A stretch of 64,000 nt of DNA from Croceibacterium segetis (GCF_011320115.1 NZ_JAANOZ010000011.1:37866-101865); one strand, 5' to 3'. Positions 35,016 through 43,783 are shown, counted from the first letter of the stretch. A program made the numbers and translations. The notes: generated from the sequence alone by a model not told the origin.

Positions 35016-35801
35016 TCACCGTGCGATGGTGCAGGCGACCTCCCCGATTCCTTCGAAGCGCGCCGACAAGCGGTCTCCCGGTCGAACTGGGTGCACACCA
35101 GTCACGGCGCCGCTCGATATCCACCAGCCGCTCCGCGGCTCGATGCCGCGTCCGGACAGGTTGTCGAGCAGAAAGCGTACCGCGCCGAGCGGCCCGTCGA
35201 GCATGGTCGCGGCGGTCGCCCGGCCGACCATGCGGTCGCCGATCCGCGTCTCGACTTCGATCGCGTCGAGATCGACCCAGCGCTCGCGCGCGACGGTCAC
35301 TCCGAGCACGAGCCCGGCATTATTGCCCTGGTCGGACGCGGTCACGCATGCGCCGTCGGCGTTGATACCCGCATAAGGGGACGAGGCGATCTCGATTCCG
35401 ATCCTAACCTGGTCGATCCAGGCGAGCGTTTCGGCATCGCCGCGCGGCCGCTTACCGCCTTCGGGCACACGGAGGCGCAGGAGGAACTCTGCTTCGCCGG
35501 CAGCAAAGCCATCCGCGAATACCGGCAGCGCAGGTTCGGCGCCGGTACCGTCGACGATCGTATCGGCAAAGATCGGACCGGCCAGCCGGCTGGCCCCCAG
35601 AAGCCGGTCTTCGGGCGGGTTGATCCGGCCGACCTTCCAGCCGCCGATTTCCCGCTGCCACAGCTTGATCGCAGCATCCTGCACCCGATAGGCCTGGGCA
35701 AGGTCGTGCGGGCGAACGCCAGGATAGTCGGCGATTGCCCGACCGGTTCGCCGTGCTTCGACAAACGCGCGCGCAGCGATGATACCGGTGTCGTCCGCCA
35801 C
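35016..35801 (-). CDS. FAA-hydrolase-family / 2-keto-4-pentenoate hydratase-like protein
   Basis: A 261-aa protein resembling 2-oxopent-4-enoate hydratases (MhpD type) of the fumarylacetoacetate hydrolase family. These add water to, or cleave, 2-keto acids with a bound divalent metal. Landmarks are IGGWKVGRINPP near residue 55, EAEFLLRL with its acidic metal ligands, and SDQGNNAGLVLG. In this operon it may act on a keto-deoxy acid from uronate breakdown; the exact reaction is unknown. I chose the GTG at 35801 because GAGGGG lies 8 bp upstream; the frame is open back to an ATG inside the operator at 35837-35852. It lies between uxaA and the MFS gene. Confidence 0.78.
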   Translation of the reverse strand: MADDTGIIAARAFVEARRTGRAIADYPGVRPHDLAQAYRVQDAAIKLWQREIGGWKVGRINPPEDRLLGASRLAGPIFADTIVDGTGAEPALPVFADGFAAGEAEFLLRLRVPEGGKRPRGDAETLAWIDQVRIGIEIASSPYAGINADGACVTASDQGNNAGLVLGVTVARERWVDLDAIEVETRIGDRMVGRATAATMLDGPLGAVRFLLDNLSGRGIEPRSGWWISSGAVTGVHPVRPGDRLSARFEGIGEVACTIAR

Positions 35802-35836
35802 TAACCCCTCACAAACCTGCGTTTCCCGAGTGCTAA

Positions 35837-35852
35837 TGGAAACCGGTGTCAT
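35837..35852. promoter_or_regulatory. LacI-type operator upstream of the FAA-hydrolase gene
   Basis: TGGAAACCGGTGTCAT is the reverse complement of ATGACACCGGTTTCCA, one base from the perfect copies at 38529 and 49956. It lies in the 82-bp gap between uxaA and the hydratase-like gene, 36 bp before the chosen GTG start, and so gives this part of the operon its own control point. Confidence 0.75.
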
Positions 35853-35883
35853 TGACAATCAGATTATCCGCGTCCTGACATTG

Positions 35884-37380
35884 TCAGAGGGTGACGCCGC
35901 GCTTCCAGATGGCAATCACGCGGTGTCCGCCGCGCTCGGACGCCGTCGCTACGCCGCCGGCGATGCCCAGCATGGTGCGGCAAAAGTCCTCGACGACACC
36001 GGGCTCGGGCTCACTCAGCAAGCGCCCCGCGTCGAAATCGATCCAGTGGCTCTTCAACGTGGCCAGGATGGTGTTCGACGCCACCTTGACGGTTGGCACG
36101 GGAAACCCGAGCGGGGTTCCGCGTCCGGTGGTGAAGACAATCATGGTCGCGCCGGCGGCTGCGAGGGCGGTCGAGGAGACCGCGTCGTTGCCTGGCGCTT
36201 CGAGCAATGACAGGCCGGGGATGCTGGCCTGCTCGCCATAATCGAGGACGCCGGCCAGCGCCGACTTGCCGGCCTTCTGCACTGCGCCGAGCGACTTCTC
36301 TTCCAGCGTGGTGATCCCGCCGGCGATATTGCCGGGCGAGGGGTTCTCCGAGACCGGTTGCCCTTGCTCCAGGAAGTATCGCTTGAAGCGATTGAGCAAG
36401 TCGCCGGCATCGCGGTGGACGTCGGCGGACACGCTGCGGGCGAGAAGGGCGTTCTCCGCACCGAAGATCTCCGGGATTTCCGTCAGGACCACGCTGCCGC
36501 CGCTCGCCGCCAGCCGATCGCTGAAGCGCCCGAGCAGGGGGTTGGCGGTGACGCCCGACAAGGCATCCGACCCGCCGCATTTGAGGCCGACGACCAGCTC
36601 CGCCGCCTCGGCCGTTTCGCGATGAGCGCCGGCACAACCGGCCACGAGTTCATCGATAAGATCGAGGGCTGCCTGCCGCTCGTCGGGCATCTCCTGCGCG
36701 CGCAGGGTGCGAATCTTGCCTCGGCTCCGCTCCGGTACCTCCGCGAGCAGCGCGTCGAGCTGGTTGGATTCGCAGCCGAGGCCGATCAGCAACACGCCCC
36801 CGGCGTTGGGATTGTCGCACAACCCGGCGAGCAACCGGCGCGTGCCGGCGAGGTCGTCGCCCAGCTGCGAGCAGCCATGTGGATGAGCGAAGCCGTGAAC
36901 GCCATCCACGACGCCGCGATGACGCGCCGCGGCCTCGCGCGCCACATCTTCGGCGAGTGGAGCGACACAGCCGACGGTCGGCAGCACCCAGATCTCGTTG
37001 CGGGTCGCCCAGCGCCCGTCCGGTCGGCGATAACCGCGCCACTGCCCAAGCGGCGCGGACGAACGCCCGTCCGGCTCCGACAGCCTTTCCCGATATTCGA
37101 CCTCGCCTTCCAGCGCGGTCGCCAGATTGTGCGAATGAACATGCGTGCCAGGGTCGATGTCGGCGGTCGCCCGGCCGATCGCCTCGCCATACTTGATCAC
37201 CGCCTCCCCGCGCGCGTGATGTCGCAACGCCAGTTTGTGCCCCGCTGCCACGGCCTCGCGCACGACGATCTCCTGGTCGTCGAGTGAAACGGTGGCACCC
37301 ACCGCAATATCCGCGAGCGCAACGGCGACGCTGTCGGCCGGATGGCAGCGGAGAACGGGGGATTCGGAAACCGGTGTCAT
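35884..37380 (-). CDS. uxaA: Altronate dehydratase (UxaA family)
   Basis: UxaA dehydrates D-altronate, made from galacturonate, to 2-keto-3-deoxygluconate. The 498-aa protein has the usual N-terminal SAF domain (about 8-100) and the large UxaA C-terminal domain with GFAHPHGCSQLGDD, GLGCESNQ, VGLKCGGSDALSGVTANPLLG and MIVFTTGRGTPLGFP. The cysteines near GLGCES and LKCGG are usual in the family. The only sensible start is the ATG at 37380, so the first five codons (MTPVS) lie inside the operator at 37365-37380. UxaB and UxaC are not in the window. The product feeds KdgK at 40180. Confidence 0.93.
   Translation of the reverse strand: MTPVSESPVLRCHPADSVAVALADIAVGATVSLDDQEIVVREAVAAGHKLALRHHARGEAVIKYGEAIGRATADIDPGTHVHSHNLATALEGEVEYRERLSEPDGRSSAPLGQWRGYRRPDGRWATRNEIWVLPTVGCVAPLAEDVAREAAARHRGVVDGVHGFAHPHGCSQLGDDLAGTRRLLAGLCDNPNAGGVLLIGLGCESNQLDALLAEVPERSRGKIRTLRAQEMPDERQAALDLIDELVAGCAGAHRETAEAAELVVGLKCGGSDALSGVTANPLLGRFSDRLAASGGSVVLTEIPEIFGAENALLARSVSADVHRDAGDLLNRFKRYFLEQGQPVSENPSPGNIAGGITTLEEKSLGAVQKAGKSALAGVLDYGEQASIPGLSLLEAPGNDAVSSTALAAAGATMIVFTTGRGTPLGFPVPTVKVASNTILATLKSHWIDFDAGRLLSEPEPGVVEDFCRTMLGIAGGVATASERGGHRVIAIWKRGVTL
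37365..37380. promoter_or_regulatory. LacI-type operator overlapping the uxaA start codon
   Basis: CGGAAACCGGTGTCAT (ATGACACCGGTTTCCG on the minus strand) forms the first codons of uxaA, ATG-ACA-CCG-GTT-TCC. It also lies 67 bp upstream of the divergent LacI-type regulator gene, so a bound repressor could block uxaA directly and control its own gene. Confidence 0.75.
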
Positions 37381-37447
37381 CGTTTGCTATTGCCTTGCCC
37401 CGCGGAACGCTGCAAGCGAAACGGCGATAGAATGGGGCGACGAGGGC

Positions 37448-38485
37448 ATGGCCGGCGAGCGCAAACGCGATCAGCAACCGACGATCAACGACGTCGCCCG
37501 CATCGCCGGCGTTTCGAAGAAGACCGTCAGCCGCGTCATCAACCGCTCGCCGCTGCTCAACAAGGACACCCGCGAACGCGTCGAAAGCGTGATCGCCCGC
37601 CTCGCCTACGTGCCCAATCCGCAGGCGCGGGCGCTTGCCCTCAGGCGGAATTTCCTGATCGGGCTGCTGCACGACAATCCCAACGCGCAGATGGTGCTGA
37701 GCTTCCAGGAAGGGGTCCTCGAAGCCATCCGCGAGACCGAGTTCGCGCTGATCGTCCGCCCAGTCGACCGCCACTCGCCGTCGATGCTCGACGACGTGCG
37801 GACCTTCCTCGAGAGGCAGCGCCTGTTCGGGGTGCTGATCCTGCCGCCGATTTCGGAGAACGACGAGCTCGCCGAGCTGTGCCGCGAGCTCGGCTGCGGC
37901 TATGTGCGGATGGGCTCGGCCAAGCTCGACGACGACGCGCACCTGGTCGAATCCAACGACCGCCAGGCCGTCGGTAACGCGATCGACTACCTTGTCGAGC
38001 AAGGTCATCGTCGCATCGCCCTGATCGCCGGCCCTGACGGTTTCCGCTCGGCGCAGGAGCGGCGCAAGGGTTTCCACGAAGCGATGGCGCGGCACCAGCT
38101 CGACTGCGGCCCCGAGCTGGTCGCGCAGGGCAATTATACCTTCGAGACCGGTCTCGCCGCGGCCGAGCGGCTGCTCGAGGTGAGCCCGCGGCCGACGGCG
38201 ATCTTCGCCAGCAACGACGAAATGGCCGCGGGCGCTCTGCACGCGGCGCGCCAGCGCGAGATCGACGTTCCGCGCGACCTGTCGCTGGTCGGATTCGACG
38301 ACACCGCGATCGCCGCGCACATCTGGCCGCCGATGACCACCGTTCGCTGGCCGATCCTGTCGATGGCGCGGTCCGCTGCGCTCAAGCTCATCTATCCGGC
38401 CGAGGCCGAGAAACAGCCGTCGAAGTTCCTGTCCGATCTGGTCCGCCGGGCCTCGGTGACGTCGCCGTCCGGGAAGTCGGGCTGA
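37448..38485 (+). CDS. LacI-family transcriptional regulator of the pectin/uronate genes
   Basis: A 345-aa LacI/GalR regulator. The N-terminal helix-turn-helix and hinge read TINDVARIAGVSKKTVSRVINRSPLLNKDTRERV and NPQARALALRRN (quoted in part), followed by a periplasmic-binding-like effector domain with FASNDEMAAGALHAAR and LSLVGFDDTAIA. It lies between uxaA (divergent) and kduI (co-directional), and ACCGGT-centred operators flank it on both sides. It is therefore the best candidate for a KdgR-like repressor; the likely inducer is a keto-deoxy intermediate. Regulator identity and effector are inferred. The ATG at 37448 precedes the MAGERKRDQQPTINDV start. Confidence 0.93.
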   Translation: MAGERKRDQQPTINDVARIAGVSKKTVSRVINRSPLLNKDTRERVESVIARLAYVPNPQARALALRRNFLIGLLHDNPNAQMVLSFQEGVLEAIRETEFALIVRPVDRHSPSMLDDVRTFLERQRLFGVLILPPISENDELAELCRELGCGYVRMGSAKLDDDAHLVESNDRQAVGNAIDYLVEQGHRRIALIAGPDGFRSAQERRKGFHEAMARHQLDCGPELVAQGNYTFETGLAAAERLLEVSPRPTAIFASNDEMAAGALHAARQREIDVPRDLSLVGFDDTAIAAHIWPPMTTVRWPILSMARSAALKLIYPAEAEKQPSKFLSDLVRRASVTSPSGKSG

Positions 38486-38496
38486 GCTAAGGCTTG

Positions 38497-38520
38497 ATAA
38501 GCCGCGCCGTCTCGGCTTAT
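38497..38520 (+). terminator. Hairpin after the regulator gene
   Basis: ATAAGCCG and CGGCTTAT form a perfect 8-bp stem with an 8-nt loop, 11 bp after the regulator stop and 8 bp before the kduI operator. There is no T run, so termination would be weak; it may separate the regulator from the kdu transcript. Confidence 0.5.
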
Positions 38521-38528
38521 GAAGAATC

Positions 38529-38544
38529 ATGACACCGGTTACCA
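38529..38544. promoter_or_regulatory. LacI-type operator upstream of kduI
   Basis: ATGACACCGGTTACCA, identical over 16 bp to the copy at 49956-49971 about 11 kb away. It lies 38 bp before the kduI start. Its own ATG is in frame with kduI, but the ribosome site and family length favour the later start. Confidence 0.85.
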
Positions 38545-38582
38545 AACCGGACGCGCGCCAACCCAGGGGAGAGCCCGTGCCC

Positions 38583-39419
38583 ATGTTCCGCAAGACCTTC
38601 CACGCGACGCATCCGGTGATGATGGACAGCGTCGCCAATGACGACCTGCGCGCGCGTTACCTCGTCCCGGGAATGTTCGCCGACGGCGAGATCAACCTCA
38701 ACTATTCGCACAACGAGCGCTTCGTGATCGGCGGCGCGGTGCCGAAGGGGGCCGCGATTCGCTTGCCCGATCAGACCGAGCCGGCGAGCGCCAAGGGGCA
38801 CCCGTTCCTCGAACGGCGCGAGATGGCGGCGGTGAACATCGGCGGCGACGGCGCGATCACCGTCGACGGGCAGCGCTTCGAGATGGGCAACAAGGAGTGC
38901 CTCTATATCCCGATGGGCTCGCGCGAGGTGCTGTTCGAAGGCGACGGCGCTCGGTTCTACCTGGCCTCGCTGCCGGCACACAAGGCGTGCCCGATCAAGC
39001 ACATCACGCTCGCCCAGGCCAACCCGCTCGAACGCGGCGACCTCGCCAATTCGAACCACCGGACGATCTACCAGCTGGTCATCCCCGGCGTCTGCGAAAG
39101 CGCGCAGCTCCTGCTTGGGCTGACCGTGCTCGAGGAAGGCAGCGTGTGGAACACGATGCCGCCGCACCTCCACGACCGGCGCAGCGAGATCTACCTGTAT
39201 TTCGACCTGCCCGAGGCGAGCGACCGGGTGATGCACTACATGGGCGAGCCCGAGGCGATGCGGCACATCGTCGTCGCCAACGAGGAAGCGGTGATCAGCC
39301 CGCCGTGGTCGATCCACATGGGCTCGGGCACCAAGGCCTACGCGTTCATCTGGGCGATGGGCGGGGAGAACCTCGACTATACCGACATGAACGTGCTCGA
39401 CATCTGCCAGCTCAAGTGA
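38583..39419 (+). CDS. kduI: 5-dehydro-4-deoxy-D-glucuronate isomerase
   Basis: KduI isomerises 4-deoxy-5-keto-uronate, the product of pectate lyase and unsaturated oligouronate breakdown, to 2,5-diketo-3-deoxygluconate. At 278 aa it equals the E. coli enzyme in length. Cupin metal ligands are visible in [21 protein letters not shown], and [16 protein letters not shown] and [18 protein letters not shown] are family blocks. The ATG at 38583 matches the family N-terminus; a GTG two codons earlier (38577) sits nearer the AGGGGA ribosome site and is also possible. The stop overlaps kduD (GTGA). It is first in the kduI-kduD-kdgK-esterase operon. Confidence 0.96.
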   Translation: MFRKTFHATHPVMMDSVANDDLRARYLVPGMFADGEINLNYSHNERFVIGGAVPKGAAIRLPDQTEPASAKGHPFLERREMAAVNIGGDGAITVDGQRFEMGNKECLYIPMGSREVLFEGDGARFYLASLPAHKACPIKHITLAQANPLERGDLANSNHRTIYQLVIPGVCESAQLLLGLTVLEEGSVWNTMPPHLHDRRSEIYLYFDLPEASDRVMHYMGEPEAMRHIVVANEEAVISPPWSIHMGSGTKAYAFIWAMGGENLDYTDMNVLDICQLK

Positions 39420-40183
39420 GCGCTTTCGACCTGACCGGCCGGGTCGCCGCGGTGACCGGGGCCAATGCCGGAATTGGCCAGGGCATCGCGTTGGCGTTGG
39501 CCGAGGCCGGGGCGGACGTCGCCGCGATCGGCCGCACGCCGGCGGAAGAGACCGCCGCGCAGGTTCGCGCGCTCGGCCGCCGGTGCGAGCTGGTCTCGGC
39601 CGACCTGTCATCGATCGCTCCGGTCGGCGCGGCGATCGGCGCGGTGGTCGAGCGGCTCGGCCGGCTCGACATCCTCGTCAACAACGCCGGGATCATCCGC
39701 CGCGCCGACGCGCTCGCGTTCACCGAGGAAGACTGGGACGCGGTGATCGACACCAACCTCAAGACGCCGTTCTTCCTCGCCCAGGCCGCCGCGCGGCACA
39801 TGGCCGGGTGGACCTCGCCGGCCGGGCGGCGCGGCAAGATCATCAACATCGCCTCGATGCTCAGCTTCCAGGGCGGCGTTCGCGTGCCGAGCTACACCGC
39901 CTCGAAAAGCGGCCTCGCGGGCCTGACCAAGCTGCTCGCCAACGAGTGGGCGGCGAAGGGCATCAACGTCAACGCCATCGCGCCGGGCTACATCGCCACC
40001 GCCAACACCGCGGCGCTGCAGGCGGACGAGACCCGCAACCGGCAGATCCTCGAGCGCATTCCCGAAGGGCGCTGGGGCGATCCGGCGGACATCGGCGGGG
40101 CGGCGGTGTTCCTCGCCAGTTCGGCGGCGGACTACGTGCAAGGCCACGTCCTCGCGGTCGACGGCGGGTGGCTGGCGCGGTGA
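39416..40183 (+). CDS. kduD: 2-dehydro-3-deoxy-D-gluconate 5-dehydrogenase
   Basis: KduD reduces 2,5-diketo-3-deoxygluconate to 2-keto-3-deoxygluconate with NAD(P)H. The 255-aa classical SDR has the cofactor motif [20 protein letters not shown] (about 12-31), [12 protein letters not shown], a catalytic S in [21 protein letters not shown] with the Tyr/Lys pair, and [20 protein letters not shown] typical of KduD. The GTG start overlaps the kduI stop (GTGA), and the stop overlaps kdgK in the same way, so the three enzymes are made in a coupled series. Confidence 0.94.
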   Translation: MSAFDLTGRVAAVTGANAGIGQGIALALAEAGADVAAIGRTPAEETAAQVRALGRRCELVSADLSSIAPVGAAIGAVVERLGRLDILVNNAGIIRRADALAFTEEDWDAVIDTNLKTPFFLAQAAARHMAGWTSPAGRRGKIINIASMLSFQGGVRVPSYTASKSGLAGLTKLLANEWAAKGINVNAIAPGYIATANTAALQADETRNRQILERIPEGRWGDPADIGGAAVFLASSAADYVQGHVLAVDGGWLAR

Positions 40184-41196
40184 CCTCCGCAGGTCCGGTC
40201 GTCTGCTTCGGCGAGATGCTGCTGCGCCTGTCGCCGCCAGGCGGCACGCCGCTGGCGCAGGCGAGCCGGCTCGAGCTCAACGTCGGCGGTGCCGAGGCCA
40301 ATGTCGCCGCGGCGCTGGCCTCGCTCGGGCGGCCGACGCGCATGGTTACAGTCCTGCCCGACAACGCGCTCGGCCGGCGGGCACTTACCGCCTTGCGCGG
40401 GGCCGGGGTCGACACGGCGTTCGTCGGCACCGCGTCCGGGCGGATGGGCCTCTACTATTTCGAGCCGCCCGCCGGGCCGCGGCCGGGCCACGTCGTTTAC
40501 GACCGGGCGAGTAGCGCCTTCGCCGAAGCCGAACCGGACCAGTTCGATTTCGCCGCGGCCCTTGAGGGCGCGGCGCTGCTGCACTTGTCCGGCATCACCC
40601 CCGCGCTCGGCCCCAGAGGTTGCGCGCTGGCAAGCGCCGCGGTGGCCGCGGCTGCGCAAGCCGGCGTCCCGGTCTGCTTCGACGGCAACTTCCGCGCCAA
40701 CCTCTGGGCCGCGTGGCCGTGCGACCCGCGCGAGCGGCTGGTGCCGCTGGTCGAGCGGGCGAGCGTGCTGTTGGGCAACCATCGCGACATCTCGCTGCTG
40801 CTCGGGCGCGAGTTCACCGGCGAGGGCGAAGGGCGGCGGCGCGAGGCGGCCGAGGCGGCCTTTGCCGCGTTTCCCAAGCTCGAGACGATCGCCTCGACCT
40901 CGCGCCAGGTGGCGGGCGCCGGCCATCACCGGCTGGCCGCGCGGGTCGACCGGCGCGACGGCGGCTGGCAGACCGAGGAGCTGCCGATCACCGGAATCGT
41001 CGACCGCATCGGCACCGGCGATGCCTTCGCCGCCGGGGTGCTGCATCGTCTGCTGGCCGGCGCGGATGCGCGCGAAGCGGCCGAGAGCGGGCTGGCGCTG
41101 GCGGCGCTCAAGCACGGCATTTCGGGCGACATGACACTGCTTCCCGCGGCCGAGCTCGACGCTTTCGACCCCGGCGACGCCGATGTCCGCCGCTGA
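40180..41196 (+). CDS. kdgK: 2-keto-3-deoxygluconate kinase
   Basis: KdgK phosphorylates 2-keto-3-deoxygluconate to the 6-phosphate, which Eda then splits to pyruvate and glyceraldehyde 3-phosphate; this joins the uronate route to the Entner-Doudoroff pathway. The 338-aa protein is a PfkB-family kinase with LNVGGAEANVAAALASLG near the start and the C-terminal signature DRIGTGDAFAAGVLH, in which the Asp is catalytic. Within PfkB, the kdgK assignment rests partly on position after kduID. The GTG start overlaps kduD (GTGA); its last 14 bp overlap the esterase gene. Confidence 0.9.
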   Translation: MTSAGPVVCFGEMLLRLSPPGGTPLAQASRLELNVGGAEANVAAALASLGRPTRMVTVLPDNALGRRALTALRGAGVDTAFVGTASGRMGLYYFEPPAGPRPGHVVYDRASSAFAEAEPDQFDFAAALEGAALLHLSGITPALGPRGCALASAAVAAAAQAGVPVCFDGNFRANLWAAWPCDPRERLVPLVERASVLLGNHRDISLLLGREFTGEGEGRRREAAEAAFAAFPKLETIASTSRQVAGAGHHRLAARVDRRDGGWQTEELPITGIVDRIGTGDAFAAGVLHRLLAGADAREAAESGLALAALKHGISGDMTLLPAAELDAFDPGDADVRR

Positions 41197-42742
41197 GCGG
41201 ATCGACCGGCGGCGCTTCCTCGCCGCAGCGGGCACGGCCGGGGCGATGCTGGCTGCCGGCCCGCTTTCCGCCGCGGCAGCCGACCCGCGGGTGGGGCGCT
41301 ACCAGGGCCTGATAGATCGCGGCGTGCCGGCCTTCCTCGGCATCCGCTACGCCCGTGCGGCGCGCTTCGCCCCGCCGGTGCGCGAGCCGTGGGAGGGCGA
41401 GCCCTGCAAGGCCGCCGCCTTCGGTCCCATCGCGCCGCAATCCGGAGGGCAGGGCGCGCGGCAGAGCGAGGACTGCCTGTTCCTCAACGTCTGGACGCCC
41501 GAGGCGAACCCCAGGACGAAGCGGCCGGTGATGGTCTACTTCCACGGCGGCGCCTACTCGGGCGGCACCGTCACCGACCCGCTGACCCAAGGCGCCCGGC
41601 TGGCGGCGCAGGGCGACGTCGTCGTGGTCACGGTCAACCACCGGCTCAACCTGTTCGGCTACGGCTGGCTCGCCCCGTTCGGCCCACGCTTCGCCGACAG
41701 CGGCAACCTCGGCCAGCTCGACCTGATCGCCGCGCTCGGCTGGGTGCGCGACCACGTGGCGGCGTTCGGCGGCGACCCGGCGCGGGTCACGGTCTTCGGC
41801 CAGTCGGGCGGCGGCGCCAAGATCGCCACGCTGATGGCGATGCCCGCGGCGAAAGGCCTGTTCCACGCCGCCGCGACGATGAGCGGCCAGCAAGTCACCG
41901 CCAGCGGCCCGGCCCACGCCTGGGCGCGGACGCGGGCGCTGATGAGCAAGCTCGGCCTTGCCGGCGCCGATCCCGCGCCGCTGCTGGCCCTGCCGTGGGA
42001 GCGGCTGGCCGAAGGCCTCCAGGCCGACGATCCGCTCATGCCCGGGCGGGTCTACTTCGGCCCGGTGCTCGACATGACCAACCTCCCGCGCCACCCGTTC
42101 TGGCCCGACGCTGCGCCACAGTCGCTGGGCGTGCCGATGATCCTCGGCAACGTCCGCGACGAGACCCGCGCCTTCATCGACCCGCGCGGTCCCCGGCTCG
42201 CCGGGCTCGGCTGGAGCAACCTCGCCGAGCGGATCGCGCCCGAGATCCGCATCGACCTCGAGCCGCACTGGGTGGTCGCGCAGTACCGCGCGCAGTTCCC
42301 CGAGTGGAGCCCCGAGCAGCTGTTCTACGCCGCCACCACCGCCGGGCGCAGCTGGCCGGGGCAGGTGATCGAGGCCGACGCCCGCATCGCCGCCGGCGCC
42401 GCGCGGACCTGGGTCTACCAGCTCGATCGCCCCTCACCGGTCGACCCCTTGCGCGGCGCGGCGCACACCGACGACCTGCCCTACGTCTTCGGCACGCTCG
42501 ACGCGCCGGGCAGCTACTCGGGCACCGACGCGCGCGCCCGGCAGGTCAGCGCCGCGATGATGCGCGCCTTCACCGGCCTCGCCCGCAGCGGCGTGCCCGG
42601 CCTCGCCGAGTGGCGGCCCTACACGCTGCCGGCGCGCGAGACGCTGGTGCTCGGCGAGCAGTCGATCGCCACGGTCGCCGACCCTCGCCGCTGGCAACGC
42701 GAGCTGTGGGCGCGGGCGCCGTACATCCAGCCGGGCAGCTAG
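41183..42742 (+). CDS. Exported type-B carboxylesterase in the kdu operon
   Basis: A 519-aa alpha/beta-hydrolase of the carboxylesterase type-B family. The N-terminus DRRRFLAAAGTAGAMLAAG looks like a Tat signal (twin arginine plus hydrophobic stretch), so export as a folded protein is likely. The nucleophile lies in VFGQSGGGAK, the oxyanion hole in YFHGGAYSGG, and SEDCLFLNVWTPEAN is the usual motif. As the last gene of the kduI operon it may remove acetyl, methyl or feruloyl esters from pectin; the substrate is inferred from position. It overlaps kdgK by 14 bp and is distinct from the esterase at 5242. Confidence 0.9.
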   Translation: MSAAERIDRRRFLAAAGTAGAMLAAGPLSAAAADPRVGRYQGLIDRGVPAFLGIRYARAARFAPPVREPWEGEPCKAAAFGPIAPQSGGQGARQSEDCLFLNVWTPEANPRTKRPVMVYFHGGAYSGGTVTDPLTQGARLAAQGDVVVVTVNHRLNLFGYGWLAPFGPRFADSGNLGQLDLIAALGWVRDHVAAFGGDPARVTVFGQSGGGAKIATLMAMPAAKGLFHAAATMSGQQVTASGPAHAWARTRALMSKLGLAGADPAPLLALPWERLAEGLQADDPLMPGRVYFGPVLDMTNLPRHPFWPDAAPQSLGVPMILGNVRDETRAFIDPRGPRLAGLGWSNLAERIAPEIRIDLEPHWVVAQYRAQFPEWSPEQLFYAATTAGRSWPGQVIEADARIAAGAARTWVYQLDRPSPVDPLRGAAHTDDLPYVFGTLDAPGSYSGTDARARQVSAAMMRAFTGLARSGVPGLAEWRPYTLPARETLVLGEQSIATVADPRRWQRELWARAPYIQPGS

Positions 42743-42745
42743 CCC

Positions 42746-43657
42746 TCACGCCCTCGCGTAAGTGTTGTTGAGCGGATTGACCCGCGCATAGCCCTCGGCG
42801 ATCGCCGCTCCCTCGCTGGGTGCAGCACGCGAAGTTGACACACCTGACACAGTTGACACGGTCCCGGCCTCGGCGAGCGGCGCCAGCGGTTCGGCCAGCA
42901 GGCTGTCGACGGCGGCGAGGCTGCGCGCGCGCCGCTGGTCCCATTGCGCGGCGGCGTTCAGGCGGGCACGCCACCGGGCCTCGGCCAGCCCCTCGGCATA
43001 GGCGCGATCCTCGGCGACCAGCCGGTCGGTTCGGGCCGCCGCCTGCGTGGGAGAAAGCTCTCCCTCGTCCTCGTCGGCTTCGGGGTGCTCGGCGAGCCAC
43101 GCCTCGGCGAATGCCTCTTCGGCATCCTCGGCGGCGATCTCCATGTGGTCGTCGCGTTCGACGACCAGCCCGTCGTCGTCGCACTCGCAGCCGTCATCCG
43201 CGCGCTCGCCGGCGACCAGCGCCAGCAGCTCGTCGAAGCGGGCGGCATCGTCGCGGGCGCGCGAATCCTCGGCCAGCTTGTCGAGCCGCGCCATGTGGGC
43301 GAGCAGCAGGCGCGAATCGTATTTGCGCCGGGTGCCGACCAGCTCGCCGCGGTACCACACCTCTTCCTCGACCCCGTGGATAGCGCGGCATTCGAGCACC
43401 TCGGCGCTGACCGTGCGGGCGATCACCAGCGCGGCATCCCACGCCCGCGCGAACGCCGCGTCGCGCCGGCGGAGATGGTACGCCGCCTCGCGGCTCATGC
43501 CCACCCGCCCGCAGGCCGTGCGCACGGCGCCGTCATGGGCGAGATGGTCGAGGAACTGCGCCTTGCGCGCGGGGGTCCAGCCCCTTGGACTGCCTGCAAG
43601 GCAGGCGCTCAGGGCAGGCTGGCGGATGGCGGTGGAAAGGGCGGTTTGGTCGGTCAT
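42746..43657 (-). CDS. Helix-turn-helix protein of unknown function, acidic C-terminal half
   Basis: A 303-aa protein I cannot name. Residues about 25-75 (GWTPARKAQFLDHLAHDGAVRTACGRVGMSREAAYHLRRR, quoted in part) look like a helix-turn-helix of the terminase-small-subunit type. The middle is helical (VEEEVWYRGELVGTRRKYDSRLLLAHMARLDKL) and is followed by a strongly acidic stretch and an alanine-rich tail. Similar stand-alone proteins occur in sphingomonad genomes. It converges on the esterase with only 3 bp between stops. Upstream lies the first GTCCGC-type repeat. The DNA-binding role is inferred. Confidence 0.7.
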   Translation of the reverse strand: MTDQTALSTAIRQPALSACLAGSPRGWTPARKAQFLDHLAHDGAVRTACGRVGMSREAAYHLRRRDAAFARAWDAALVIARTVSAEVLECRAIHGVEEEVWYRGELVGTRRKYDSRLLLAHMARLDKLAEDSRARDDAARFDELLALVAGERADDGCECDDDGLVVERDDHMEIAAEDAEEAFAEAWLAEHPEADEDEGELSPTQAAARTDRLVAEDRAYAEGLAEARWRARLNAAAQWDQRRARSLAAVDSLLAEPLAPLAEAGTVSTVSGVSTSRAAPSEGAAIAEGYARVNPLNNTYARA

Positions 43658-43751
43658 GTTCGCGAATCTCCCGGTGAGAACAGAAAGCGAACATCTATTG
43701 ATACCAAACGGGTCGTGTAGGAAAGCGCTTTTTTTGGCGGCGGACGAGGAG

Positions 43752-43775
43752 GTCTGTTTTGGGTGGAAAGCGGAC
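43752..43775. repeat. Sphingomonad-type inverted repeat, copy 1 (degenerate)
   Basis: A 24-bp element with the plan GTCYGY-N12-GCGGAC and the core GGGTGGAAA; the left arm here is GTCTGT and is damaged. It lies in the gap between the helix-turn-helix gene and an orphan gene, and is homologous to the copies at 44458 and 44856. Confidence 0.65.
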
Positions 43776-43783
43776 ATTTGTTA

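Noticed and set aside
35783..35797. A further operator-like stretch with an ACCGGT core inside the hydratase coding region
   Set aside because: It encodes conserved-looking codons near the N-terminus, and its outer bases differ from the consensus; chance is likely.
35875..35887. CTGACA-T-TGTCAG palindrome at the uxaA stop
   Set aside because: Short, contains the stop codon, and has no partner elsewhere in the window; too weak to call.
38529..38582. kduI starting at the operator ATG (MTPVT...)
   Set aside because: The extra 18 residues have no family match, and the start at 38583 gives exactly the usual 278 aa with a ribosome site ahead.
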